Assembly (NCBI GenBank): GCA_028274465.1
Contig: CM051455.1
Span: 39,679,290-39,743,289 of the forward strand
DNA: 64,000 bases
Direction of reading: 5' to 3'
Origin: Plantago ovata
Lineage: Eukaryota; Streptophyta; Magnoliopsida; Lamiales; Plantaginaceae
Shown: in pieces, positions 45,079 to 57,179 of the stretch
Layout of the letters: each line of letters starts with the position of its first letter
Numbering within the stretch: position 1 is the stretch's first letter
The notes under the pieces: generated by a model
What the model was told of the DNA's origin: nothing
The model's database searches: none
The model's input: the letters and a program-made list of their open reading frames with translations, nothing else
Made by a program: the position numbers and the translations under genes

Positions 45079-48000
45079 ATGGAGGATTATGAGGTGATTG
45101 AGCAGATTGGGAGGGGAGCTTTTGGAGCTGCTTTTCTTGTGCTTCACAAAACTGAAAATAAGAAGTAAGTGTTTCTCTGTTTTGATTTGTTGTTTATGGA
45201 TGAAATGGATGTTTTCTGTTTTACTTTAAGCTTGGTCTTGGTTTTTTCTCATGAACAGTAGTTTGACTTGTATTTTTTATTCTGAGAAATTGTGAAAGGA
45301 AAGTAGTCTAGATTACTAGATAGATACATTGATGTTGTCACGATTTATGGATTTGAGTGAAGTGAATGAATCTGTTTGAAATCTCAGTTTTATGATGTGT
45401 TTCTAGACAAATGTGAATTTTCTTTTTTCATGTGTATTCAGAAGCATTTTGACTTGTGCAAAATTGCTACTAGTATGTTTTGATTGGAAGAAATGGTGAA
45501 AGTTAAGTAGACACATTAATGCAACTCTTAATGGATTTAAATTAGGTTAATGAATCTGTTGTGGAAAATCTGGGGGTTCAGATATGTTTTTGGGCATATA
45601 GAAAGAGGCGGTCTTGGATTTTTCGAAACTTTTGTGAATTTTACGATTATACACGACAAAAGCGCTTTAAAGAGTTTTGAAATTCCACATTGATTTGATT
45701 TTAAGTGGATGAGTTTAAAAACCGAACAACTACTCATTGTGATGTAAATTGCCTTCTTGGTGGAGATCTAGTAATTTGCTCTGTTCTATCTGACAGGTAT
45801 GTTCTAAAGAAAATCCGTCTTGCAAAGCAATGCGAAAAATTCAAGAAAACAGCACACCAGGAGGTTGGTTTTACTACTATATACAAGGCCTTATCACCAT
45901 TATTACTATTACTCACTGCAATTATACCTTTACCTTAAAGTCCAAGTCTTATAGTACTAGCTGCAAATCGTATTTTGGTCCAGCAACTCCAGTGGATAAC
46001 TATATATATTTAGCTAGTAAACATATTTGGTCTCGAACTCTTGATAAGATGGAGTATGATGTTTGTCTGTCTCTGTTGCAGATGAATTTGATTGCGAGGC
46101 TACACCATCCATACATTGTTGAGTATAAAGATTCTTGGGTAGAGAAGGTACTGTAAAATTCGTGATTTTGATATTCAGGCTGAGCGATTTTAGGTAGAGT
46201 GATAAGTCTGTTAGTTATTGCTCTGATGAAAATGAAACCATTTCATTTGACCATTTTTCAGGAAAGCTGCATTTGCATTGTGACCCAATATTGTGAAGGT
46301 GGAGATATGTAAGTTCTCAGGGAAAAATCTTATATCTGCACCCTTGGCTTCCAATTATTAGTTTTTTCAAAGATTTCCGATTCCTATGATTTAAGTCCAT
46401 GCCTGCTTCATTCCGGGGAGGCAGTTTTCATCATTCTAAAACATTTGTGGTTAACAATTGAATATGTTTGTGGTTGTGGTTTTCTTTTTTTAATGCTTTT
46501 ATTTAAATATGCAGATCGAATATGATCAGGAAGGCTAGAGGAGCATATTTTGCTGAGGAGGTAATCAAGTTGACGAGTTTGACGGGTTGTGCTTGCATTA
46601 GCTAACTTAAATGTTAAGACTAATAGTTCTGTGTTTATTGCTCCAGAGAATATGCAAATGGCTGACTCAGTTATTACTAGCCATCGACTATCTTCACTCC
46701 AATCGTGTCCTTCATAGGGATCTAAAGGTTTGATGATATATGGCTCTCACTTATCATAATCATACAGTTAAGATGCCTGTTCTTGTTTTCTTGGTGCTTA
46801 CATCAATCCCTTTTGAAATTCCAGTTATCAAACATATTCATCACAAAGGAAAATGACATCCGCCTTGGTAAGAAGGGTTGCAAGTCCCGATAACAGCTTC
46901 TCTAGCATCCATCTTTTATATTTTTTATTTTTTTTAAATGCCTGACCGTTTCTCTGGAAATTTCCAGGTGACTTTGGATTGGCTAAGCTTCTTGACGAGG
47001 AAGCCCTGGCGTCTTCGGTATGAATAATATTGTTACTGCTTCTTGGACTTCATCCAAGCATGGCCTATAACTTTTGTTTTTATACCAGGTAGTTGGGACC
47101 CCTAATTATATGTGCCCGGAGCTTCTTGCGGATATTCCATATGGCTATAAATCAGACATCTGGTCTCTAGGTAACTTTTAAATTATCCAAAAATTGGATG
47201 TTCATTTTGAAATGTGGTTTTTTTTTAAGCATGTCATATTTCCTATGTTTAGGTTGCTGTATGTTTGAGATTGCTGCTCATCACCAAGCATTTAAAGCTC
47301 CAGTAAGTTCCATTATTCACTACTTTATTACTGTTAGATGTTAAAAATTCTGGATGTAAGCTGGACTATTAGCTTCCTCTTTATGAAATATCTTCACTAA
47401 AACTGGCCTGCAATGAAATTTCCAGGATATGGCAGGACTTATCAACAAGATAAACAGATCTTTGATCTCACCACTGCCTATTGTGTACTCATCTACTCTG
47501 TAAGTTCCTAAACAACCCAAGAAATTTTGTACGATTCGAGAAACAAAGTACTGTATGGTAGCAACTATATGGTAGAATATCTTTAACCCCCAGAGAAGTA
47601 TCCAAGATTATCCCAATTTTCATAGTAATATTTCTGTATGAAGTGAAATGAAAGCATAATGAAATCTATAATCTTCAGTAAACAGATCATCAAGACCATG
47701 CTAAGGAAGAGCCCCGAGCACAGACCAACTGTATGTTTACTCTTTGACACTCCTTATTTCCTCATTCCATGATGTTAACATCTGTCTTAATTCCGTTTCC
47801 TTCTATTTTCATAGGCTGCAGAGCTGCTTCGGCATCCACATTTGCAGCCATTCCTCTTGAAGTGTCACAATCCATCCACCGTCTTTCTTCCCATAAAATC
47901 TCCGTCTCCGATCAACACACAGGAGAAAACAAGAAGATCTTCATCTCCCAGAAGTTGCACAAAGGAGAAAACAAGATCATCATCCCCCAAAAGTTCCAGT

Positions 48001-48912
48001 GGTAAGAAGTATCACGTGGAGAGAGAATCAAAACTAAAACAGAGAGAATTACTACCGTTATTTGATGAAAATGCCAATGTGGAGTATCCGAACCTGTTGG
48101 ATGATGAACCATTGACCGAAGAAAGACTTGAGACCAAGCGGGTTGACCCGACAAGCTACTCTGGGCAGGTTTCTCATGACAGCGAAGATTCTAAAAGCGG
48201 GGACACGAGTTTGGAGACAACGGCCCAATTTGATTCACCATCGTTTAAAGAGAGCACCGGTGTGTTTGATTCTTTGACTTTACAATCACACAATGCACCA
48301 TCTGAAGAACATGAAGAGATTGCAAAATTGGGAAATGGCATCATGAAAAGTGAAGAAATCATCAGTCCGGAGCCAGTATCCAATGCCAGTGTCTCTAAAG
48401 AGTCGGATATGCATACAAGAGATGAGAAATTCGACATAATGAGCATGCCTAATGGTGCTGGTCTAAAAGTTCTATCATTTCTTGAAGACAATAGCATACT
48501 GACGAAAGACATCATGTTATCCAAACTCGACTTGGAACCAAGAAGCTTGTCAGTAATTGAAGATAGCAGTGCGGTGGTTTCAGGATCACCTCGAAAGGCT
48601 GAGGCTTGTCCAAAGGAGGATGTACGCGAAGTCGATCCTTCTAGTGATTCAACCCCAGTTGCGGAGAAAGGGATTCAAGTCAAGAATGAAGTGTCGCATG
48701 ATGAACAAAGTACTACTCCTCCAAGTCCTCAGAGAGCGGATGCTTTAGAGTCGTTGCTTGAGTTATGTGCACGATTGATGAAACAGGATAAATTCGACGA
48801 GCTAAAGGGCGTGTTGAAACCATTTGGGGATGATACAGTTTCTTCCAGAGAAACAGCAATCTGGCTGACAAAAAGCCTTATGAATGCACAGAAGTTTGCT
48901 AAAGAGTCTTAG
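45079..48912 (+). CDS. NEK5: NIMA-related Ser/Thr kinase (plant NEK5/At3g20860-like)
   Basis: Thirteen exons: 45079-45164, 45797-45863, 46082-46147, 46262-46308, 46515-46560, 46647-46727, 46825-46867, 46968-47017, 47089-47170, 47253-47302, 47426-47499, 47679-47730, 47815-48912. All are GT-AG and in frame; 613 residues. The kinase domain starts at residue 4 ([20 protein letters not shown]) with [11 protein letters not shown], the catalytic loop [21 protein letters not shown] and the activation loop/APE region [20 protein letters not shown], so it should be active. A long Ser/Lys/Glu-rich tail from one big last exon ends with the plant NEK C-terminal block [20 protein letters not shown] and [19 protein letters not shown]. 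Plant NEKs regulate microtubules and directional cell growth. The tail is longer than I recall for Arabidopsis At3g20860 (about 430 aa). Databases swap the numbers NEK5 and NEK6 for this gene. Confidence 0.94.
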
Positions 48913-49065
48913 AGTGTTGAGGTTGGTTTTGGTTTAGAATGTGGATTTGTATTTCTTGAGAGTTGATTTGTAATTTTCTGTTGTTGAATGAGTGGACTTG
49001 GATTGGGTCTGGACTATTGAGCTTATTAGGGTCTCTCTCTCTGGTTGAGATTTTTTTTTTTAATA

Positions 49066-49321
49066 CTTCATCCGGAAACTTAATAGTTTTACACTTTGTT
49101 TTTGTTGACTTTTTTATGTTGGGTTTGACCTCAAATTAATCATAATTGATTATGAAAAAATTAATTTTAAATGTTATATTATACAAATATAAGAAGTATA
49201 CTTTCATAATATAATTTTTTAAACTATCTTTTTGTAACGAGTTATTATAAATTTGAGGTCAAACCGGACATCGAAAAGTCAACAAAAATAAAGTGTAAAA
49301 CTATTAAGTTTCCGGAGGAAG
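49066..49321. mobile_element. Stowaway-like MITE with TA duplication
   Basis: 256 bp. CTTCATCCGGAAACTTAATA at the left and TATTAAGTTTCCGGAGGAAG at the right are inverse with one mismatch. The arms extend about 80 bp (ACTTTGTTTTTGTTGAC; GGTTTGACCTCAAAT). TA at 49064-49065 and 49322-49323 fits the Tc1/Mariner superfamily. Inserted about 150 bp after the NEK stop, so possibly in its 3' UTR. Confidence 0.9.
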
Positions 49322-49734
49322 TAGATAAAACTGATTCTCATATCACTTCAACCAAGGTGAATACAATTACATATCCACCATCACCAATTGCTACGGTGCT
49401 CCGTTGCTCCTAATAGTATCTATCATTCTATCTAGCAGGAGTATATTAGCGCATCATATTTTAATCAGCACTACTAAAACTAGGGATCTATTCCGAAACT
49501 CTAGCCCAAATCGTTCCAGATGTTTTGTGCCCAACAGTCCAATACCATATCCAGAGTTGCAAAGAGCCCACCCGAAAATTAATCCCTTTCGGCCTCTTCC
49601 AAGTAGCAGTCAACTTCACAATACTGGTACTCAATCCCACATATTTTCTACTTAGCCTGAGAACTGAGATAGTCAGAAGCTATGTTTTCAACTGGGTGCT
49701 TACATTAAATAATTAATACTATAAATTTTGTAAG

Positions 49735-50560
49735 TGTTGCTGTTTCTAGGGAGTTAACTTAGGGGTTCACCTATGGGTTACTCAACCCCTCAGTTCTGGA
49801 AACAGAAGCACTTAGCCGCTTTTATATAGTTTTACCTATTCTAACATATTAACTATTCCATATTTGTAGTTGGTTGTTTTGTGCAGGACGTTATTTATAT
49901 ATGGAAATTGACGAATTACAGGAAGGCTAAAGACGGAAGGAGACTTAGTTGGAAAGGACTCATGAAGACGTTCCTGTTATTAAAAGAGAAAGGAGTCTTG
50001 GAAGATAAAGATGAATCTGATCAAAAGACTAAAGCTGTGACTTATCCAGATCTACTCTCACACGGTTTCTCTTCTAGATCGATTAAGGCTGACGTTCTTA
50101 TATATAGCATAAGATCGACAAACAGAGAGGGTACGACACAGAGAGCAAGAGCAACCGAGGTTCAAGAGTGTTATAGTTTTACTGTCTTAGTTCATCGTGT
50201 CTTTTACGCTAGTTTATATTCTTCCTTCTCTAACAACGTATTGAAGGAAGAATAGGTAGATTGGTTTCTATATCATCTTATAGGTGACTAGCGTTGTTTT
50301 TCTAGAATAGGTATTGAGAGTATACAGCGTTGTACGAACAAGATCTTTTCTAGTTGTTTTTCTGCCTTGACTGGGCATTCAAGTAAGCTTGCCAAAGCTG
50401 CTTGAAAAATTCCAAACACAGGTTTTTCTTTACATTCCGCTGTGCTTTACTTTATATATATTATCTGTGTTTGTTAATCTGCAGGTTGACGTAGGTGTTC
50501 ACTGAACCCCGTAGTCAATCCAGGACCTACTGGCTGGTAATTTGTATCTAAAGCAAGTTA
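49735..50560 (+). other. Unclassified LTR-like sequence
   Basis: It shows TATA-like and poly-pyrimidine stretches, GTTGACGTAGGTGTTCACTG and no gene-like splicing. The 124-codon frame at 49881-50255 has no known domain and lacks a plausible context, so I do not call it a gene. Confidence 0.35.
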
Positions 50561-50616
50561 TACCGATCCTACATTCTTTCAAATTTAATTTTAAATTGTA
50601 TCATTGTACGCAAAGA

Positions 50617-51137
50617 TGTTGAGAGTAGTATGAATTCAGAGAAGCAACTTGATATGATGATGATCAAAGGCTGAGATTCTTTCAGAGGATTAAAGGTTGG
50701 GATTAAAAGGAAGCAACTATTACTTGGAGGAGAAGTTGTTACAAGGCAGTTACAACACTGCGTACATACACAGCAAGCTCCAGGAGAGTATAAATAGGAA
50801 TTGTCATCCTTCTAGTCTAGAACGTTCATTAGATTCATTCGGTTTCTTCTCTAGATTACTACTTGTTCTTCCTTCTTCATTGAGCATATAGTGAGTGAGT
50901 TGCAGAGAGTTACAGAGCATCAAGCTCGAAGCAAAACTTGTAATCTGTAGCACTTGTTATAAGTGATAGTGAAGTTTTTCTGGTTCCCGTCGATGTAGGT
51001 TTCTCTCGAAACCGAACCACGTATATCGTTGTGTTGATCTCGTTTTACTTGCAGTTTCAATTGAGGTTTCAATTAGCTAGGGTTCATTGTTGAATCGATT
51101 TGGGATATTTCTGTGATTGTGCTGTTATTTTACAACA
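50617..51137 (+). mobile_element. Copia-type solo LTR
   Basis: 521 bp, TGTTGAGAG...TTTACAACA. Perfect 5-bp TSD AAAGA at 50612-50616 and 51138-51142. Contains a TATA-like GTATAAATAG (about 50787) and a copia R/U5-like CCGTCGATGTAGG with CCGAACCACG. Internal region lost by LTR recombination. Confidence 0.92.
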
Positions 51138-51156
51138 AAAGAAATTCTAACTTTTT

Positions 51157-51985
51157 TAATTAGTGGTCCGGGCGTTACAAATGGTATCAAAACCGAATCA
51201 ATCCAAAACCTATAAGGGGTTGACGGTTGGTTGGGACAAGGCGCAAAGAGCACGTCGCACAATTTAAGAGGGGGTGAATGTAACGTCCCAGAATTTCAGA
51301 GAGTTTAAAAGGATTTAAAACACTACTCATACCAACAAGGTGCACCTTTAGTTATTAGTTATGAAAATCCATCTAGAAGAACTCCAAGATTAATTAGCTA
51401 GCTCGGCTATGGAGCGATTTTTGGATGAGTGCCCTACTGGGAAGTTTCGCGGATTAGATCACGTGTTAGTCTGTGGGACTAGGCATATCACTCCAAAGAA
51501 CAGCCCGGCCTGGAGTAAGTGTGCCAACTTAAGGGTCGGACTTTCAACTTTCGGTCCATTAGTGGGCGTTACACTATCACTCAAGCGTAAACCGGATCAA
51601 ACCCGTTGAGTTTAAAACATAGTCGACAAGTGACCATGGATCTGTTATGTAGTCGATCACTAGTTGAAGCCATAATGCCAACCAAGTTGGGCCTTTTATG
51701 TAAAATGTATGAGGCCTAGTTGTATGGATTACGAATCCGGTCTGGACTCTGGAGTATATTTTTCCCTTTCTACCAAGTTTAAAGGAATTAAAAATAATAC
51801 TCATACCAACAAGGTGCATTTTTTTTCCAGAAATTCATCCAGAAGAATTATAAAGTTGAGCGAGCTTGGCTCTGAACTAATTTTAGGATGGGTGACTACT
51901 GAGGAACTACGCGGACTAGGAGTAACCATGTCGACCCAAAAGATTGACCTTTCAACCCATTAGTGGTTAGAGTGTTAGAATTACC
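51157..51985 (+). mobile_element. Cassandra-type TRIM element with 5S-rRNA-like LTR modules
   Basis: Order: end of an LTR (TTAGTGGTCCGGGCGTTACA), primer-binding site ATGGTATCAAAACCG (about 51181), a short interior of only about 80 bp, a polypurine tract AAGAGGGGGTGAA (51266-51278), then an LTR from TGTAACGTCCC (51279) to GGGCGTTACA (51573), 295 bp. The LTR and a second diverged copy (about 51770-51985) contain 5S-rRNA-like parts: CTCATACCAACAAGGTGC, GTTGAGCGAGCTTGG (box A), GGATGGGTGAC (intermediate element) and CTACTGGGAAGT (box C). Carrying 5S sequence in the LTR is the hallmark of Cassandra elements, which use an RNA polymerase III type promoter. No coding capacity. Confidence 0.85.
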
Positions 51986-53387
51986 GCACAAAACAAAAAT
52001 ATAAATGTAAAAGATCAAGGGAGATGAGTAACCATAGTCATACATGTTTGTAGTTAAGTTAGTTACTAATAGTTTGACCATTTCAACTGCCACTAACTCG
52101 AGCTGTTCAAAATCTTGCACGTTAAGTAATTATTCAATCACGATCTTTATTGTACAAGATTTCATCAGCGTGATAGGATTAAACCTAATGTGCTTTATTT
52201 ATTTGATACTAGTAAATTTACACGCGGGTAATAAAATGTTATTAAATTTTAAAAGTCAATAGCTTGTAGATTAGTTCACGTGCTATTTTTCCTGATGGGA
52301 ACAAATAAATTTATTAAATTAATTTTATGTATTGATAGGATTGAAATTTTATTAATTTGTTTGTAATTTTTATTTAGTGTATGTTATCATATAATTAATT
52401 TCCTATCAATTATTTATATTAAAAGTAATTAAGAGGGGCGAATTACTTTTTGGAACTAATAACTAATTTTCAATATTTGCTTAGTAGTAATTAAAGTAAT
52501 AATATTTTTAATATAATAAATCGGTTGATTTACCCAATTGATTGACCTACCAATCAATTTTAATCCGTTGATCTTGCTTATCCAATTTCAATCTGGTGCG
52601 TACATGTGTCATTAGTTAATTAAAAATGTAGGGTTCGAATCTGTTGGCGTGATTTTTCTCCATTATTTTTATTATTATTTTTATTGAAGGTGTTTGGTTC
52701 GAATTTTGTTGGCGTGATTTTTATCTATTATTTGTATCATTATTTTAGTTGAAGGTGTTGGGTTCGAATCTTATTGACGTAATTTTTTTCTTTTTTATTT
52801 ATTCTCTTCTTAACTTTTTATTTTTTAACATAAAATTGTATGACGTATTATACTTAATTTTAAAAATAACGATGATATGTTCTTATAAAAAGAGACATAC
52901 TTCCTCCGTCCAATAATAAATGTAACACTTGATTTTGTTGAATTTTTCGATAGTCATTTTGACCTTAAATTATTCTTAAATCATATGATAAAAATAACTA
53001 AAAACATCATATTATGAAACTAGAATGTTTATATGATGTACTTGACAATATATTCAACTGATAAAGAATACCAATTAACATGCGAAAATGATGCATTGCA
53101 GATTTTGAAGTTGAATGTTTCCAAAGTCTAGAGATGTATCTGATGATTCTTAACTCATCAGAAAAACACTTTTCGTATGTCTAATATAGTTCAATTCAAA
53201 ACTATTAATTGCATAACTAAAAAAACTATATACATTTTTAGCACACCGTTTATATTAAGTTTAATTACTCAATTAGTTATTTTTTTATTACGTTTGAAGT
53301 CATTATGTAAAGATTGTTCACTCCATTTATTTTAATATATTATTTATATTATTTAATAAAACAATAATGTTTTACAAGATTACGCTT
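51986..53387. other. AT-rich spacer with repeat fragments
   Basis: No gene. It includes a three-unit tandem repeat (52625-52790) and one Stowaway-like left end at 52899 (ACTTCCTCCGTCCAATAATA) without a partner. Confidence 0.5.
52625..52790 (+). repeat. Three ~65-bp tandem units
   Basis: GGTTCGAATCTGTTGGCGTG or a variant, a T-rich run and TTGAAGGTGT recur at about 52630, 52695 and 52760. The unit core resembles a tRNA box B (GGTTCGAAT), so it may descend from a SINE piece. Confidence 0.8.
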
Positions 53388-53417
53388 CACACGCTACGCG
53401 TGTGAGACGGTTCCTAG
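53388..53417 (+). mobile_element. Helitron-like 3' terminus
   Basis: Hairpin CACACGC-TAC-GCGTGTG (53388-53404), 9 nt, then CTAG|T at 53414-53418. This is the Helitron 3' arrangement with an unrelated arm sequence to the other two candidates. Confidence 0.45.
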
Positions 53418-54693
53418 TATAGAGTAGATAAAATAAATCAGATTGAGGGTGAAAGATAAAACTTTCATAATGGTGGGTTAAATTAAATGTTGTCCTAACA
53501 TAAATCTTAACGTAGTGAAAAAAACTGTTAGTGCTAACACTAACATTTTATGTTATCGTCAGACGTTAATAACCCATGTGTTTATCGATTTATTTTTATT
53601 TTTCATGTGAGTTTTTCCTAAGATAATTACTCATGGACACAATATTATAAAAGGGTTAATACAAATTACTCATATTTCCAATACTTTCTTACACATTAGT
53701 CATAAATAATAAATTTAGGTTGGCATGAAATAAGAGTTCTGTTATAGACCAATCACATTTACTAAAATGTTTTACCAAATAGCCTAGGGACAAATAATAA
53801 TTAAAAAAAAAAAGCAGATAAGTTATCTCCATCAAAGAAGAATAAAATAGATAAATTGAGTTTTTAAGCACTTTTTTAATTTGTATCGTAACTCTTTTTA
53901 TTATCTATATATTTTGACCGTTTAAAAAAAAATTAAACATCAATACATCATCACCACTATCAAGCATCTTTGTTTACATTCTACAAAAATCAAGGAACAC
54001 TCCATCAAAGAAGAATATAACACACAAATTGAATTTTCGACCGAGCATCAATACAACATCTTCACCGGTGTAGTTGTTTTGGGATTAGTCCAATTGGAGA
54101 AAAAGATGGTTGACAAATGTTTAACAAGATCTGACCGATAAGTAAAATACGTGTGATAATAATGTGTGAGTGAGATTGTTTTACGAATATAGTTATGCTA
54201 AACTTATAAAATGACTAATTTATATATGAAAGTTTTTAAATTAGACTAAATTAATATAAAATTTTAAAACTATAACTAATTTGGCGTTATAATGTCAATT
54301 AACGCTTAGATTCATAAATTTATGTTCTACCTACAATTTTACCTTTTACTTAAGATGGAGACAATGATGTGATAACAGCATTTTAGAAAGTAAAGCTTGC
54401 CAGGTTTTCAAAAAGACCAAAGGAGATAAATTTAAGTATACAGCATTCACCAGACATAATCTTAAACTTTAACAAATAATGATGATAACTGAATATTCTG
54501 GGAAAGAATGATATTTCTTTCATCATTATTTATCATTACTATAGTATACACTAGTGAATCAAATCCGAATCTTCTTTACAATTAACAAGAGATGATCAGT
54601 TTTTTTTGTTTTTTTTGTTTTAGTTTAAAAATGTATTTTAACTTTATAAATTTTGACATATATGTACCCAAATTTTAATTTTAATAGTAAATG
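53418..54693. other. AT-rich spacer
   Basis: No gene or repeat recognised. Confidence 0.45.
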
Positions 54694-55190
54694 TGTAACG
54701 CCCCAGAAATTGGGCTTCGTCCAAGTGTAGTTGGCTCAGACAGTGAAGGTAGGTCGCGTTCTTGCGTCAACGGAACAACGACATAAGAAGATTCCAATAG
54801 TTCATCCGAATTAGAAAGAAATAATTCAGAGAGAGAAATTCAGTAATACATTTGTTTATTTTATCAAAGCGTAAATAATGGTCACAACCCTACGACACTT
54901 ATATAGTAGTTTACCTGACAACTCTCTACGATAACTAGAACTGTAAAAGTAAAAGGAATCTAAATAAATTAGAAAGATCTATTCGCCTTATCTCTAGGAA
55001 ATCTTCTGAAAATTTTAGATACTAGTCTAACCATAACCTAAAACGATCTAGCTAGATGCTTCACACTATTAGATCTTACGGGCCACAAATTAGCCATGAG
55101 CCCATGATCTATATGTGTTGCGATTTCTGGAATCCCTAGCCCCTATACAATTTAATAACTTTTATTGCTTGATTGGAGAATTTAGTGTTT
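54694..55190. other. LTR-like fragment beginning TGTAACGCCCCAG
   Basis: The start TGTAACGCCCCAGAAATTGG is typical of plant LTRs. The likely end is near TGCGATTTCTGGAATCCC, but no TSD is visible. Non-coding. Confidence 0.4.
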
Positions 55191-56149
55191 ATCAGAAATT
55201 GGGAAAAGTTACAAAATTCTAATTTACAAATTTAAAATAATACTATTTGGGATGGATAAATTCATGTGATATTACTTAATAAACTACATCGACTTTTTAT
55301 TTTATTATTATTTTATTTTTTTTTGTAACTAAGATATGTTTGTTAAAAAATTTATAGTTTGGACTTTGGATTAGAAAAATTTAAGTTTGGGTAGTGCAAA
55401 TGAAAATATAAGTTTAAATATATTAGTGCCAACATTAAAATTGTGTATATATGTGTCGAAATTTATAAAATTAATTACATTAAAATTTTTAACTTTTATA
55501 TATATGGAAAATGATGGCATGGAGATAGTACGTAGAGGTAAAATGAATTTACTTCCGAGTTCAGATTATATTAAAATAAAAAAATGAAAAACTAATTTAG
55601 TGTCAACTAAAAAATAAAGTTGCATCACTGATTTCTGAGTGGAAATTTAGTAGATGGTTGAGTACATTACAAAAGAAATCGCAAGATGAAGAAAATCGAC
55701 CTAATTAAGAAGCAAACAAATACTGTAATAACAAACGAAATTAATTACCCGTGTGTGGACGGATTCTAACCTTTTACCTTTTCAAGAAAAAGATTAGATC
55801 AAACCAATTTATATATTTAAAATTTCCCCTGTGATGGTAACTAGGATTAGATGTGTCAAGAAAAGGATCTTTGAAATGCTTTTACTTATAAAGAAAAAGT
55901 TGCTTTCTCTATATTTGTTGGTTGGTAAAGTTTTAACCCATGATATTATGCATTATGTACTTAAAATTATTATAGGACTCATAATATGGTATACATATAT
56001 CGTCACGTCCCATATTTCTTGGATGGATTATGTAAAACACCAGGCACAAAAATAATAGATCTTCAAAACATAATGAGAGCTTTAGAAATTTTTATTTTTT
56101 TTTAAACGGCTAAAAATTCTTGAGTATATATCATGAGCATAAGAAATGT
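55191..56149. other. AT-rich spacer
   Basis: Nothing recognised; short reading frames are AT-rich noise. Confidence 0.4.
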
Positions 56150-56317
56150 TCGGATGTTGGTCTAGCGGTATGGAGGTGGGATAGTGAATGAGAGGTGCAT
56201 GGTTCGATCCCCAACGGAGACATAAAATAATTTCGGTGTGGAAGATATAAGTTGGTTTAAGATATTGTATAATAGTAGCATAGAAGTAGTTGTAATATTT
56301 TCGTTTAAAAAAAAACT
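56150..56317 (+). mobile_element. tRNA-derived SINE, plus strand
   Basis: Box A TGGTCTAGCGGTATGGAG (56158-56175), box B GGTTCGATCCCC (56201-56212), body ending AGTAGTTGTAATATTTTCGT and poly(A). Shares GAATGAGAGGTGCATGGTTC with the 43.1- and 58.0-kb copies. TSD only approximate (CATAAGAAA / CATAACAAA). Confidence 0.85.
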
Positions 56318-56729
56318 TACATAACAAAAGAAAAGCAAGCATATTATGACGATGGATAATGATAAGTTTAAAAGGGAGATTGATATAATCTTGTGTGTAT
56401 GTATATTATCCCGAAGCAATATTTTTAGAACCTTTTCTCGCATTTTATTGGCAATTTCGATTATATTATTTTAGTTTCTTTCTTTTCCAAAGGTGATTGG
56501 CCATCATTAGTCAAAAAAATGATTTTTGCCCTTTACCTCTTTATCTTTTTGTTTTAACGAAGGGACCCTATTAACAAAAATTGTCTCACGTGCATGTTGC
56601 ATGAACATATGAAATGACATGACATCTTTGAATTAAAGTTGTTAAAAGTTATTTCCTTTTGCACGTCGAAAATTCATCAAAAATTAAACACTACTAATAT
56701 CTAAGTTGGACGAATGACATGCACCTAAA

Positions 56730-56945
56730 GTGCTTATTAAGGTGATAAAATTGTTCAACTTATATATGAGTTAATTATGTATATAACAAAATCGGAGCTT
56801 GTAGGCCCCGATCTATATATTGTTCCCGTGCCGGAATCCGGTATGGAACTTTAAAAAGAACATAAGGGGAAGATAAGAAAAAAGAAAAAAAAAAAGAAAA
56901 AGAAGGAAAAGGAAAAATATAAAAGAGAAAAGAAAAATAACGTGT
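56730..56945 (+). repeat. Fragment related to the Mutator-like element interior
   Basis: AAATCGGAGCTTG, TTCCCGTGCCGGAATCCGGT and a following A/G-rich stretch parallel 37480-37620 (ATTCCGGTACCGGAAAATTG then AAGAAAAAG). Just upstream, AAGGTGATAAAATTGTTCAA resembles AAGATGATAAAATTATTCAA at 7144. Confidence 0.6.
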
Positions 56946-57179
56946 TGGGATATAATTTGCAATATTAATTTTGTTGAGGTTTGATTTTCCATAATTGTTT
57001 AGGCCAATTTGAAATTTAGATATATAAGTTATGTGAACTAATTATAAAATATATGGTGTCAATTTCGTAAAATAAAAACTACTACGGTCAAATGTGCAAT
57101 ATACAAAAATTAAAGTTGTTCAGATGAAAATAAAATCTGATATTGGACCAGGGGCAAAAAATTTACTTTTCACGTTTTA

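Noticed and set aside
49881..50255. 124-codon open frame
   Set aside because: No domain, within LTR-like sequence with transcription-signal character; more likely LTR than gene.
51325..51450. Genuine 5S rRNA gene
   Set aside because: Too diverged, lacks a continuous 120-bp match and sits inside an LTR with a primer site and polypurine tract; Cassandra module instead.
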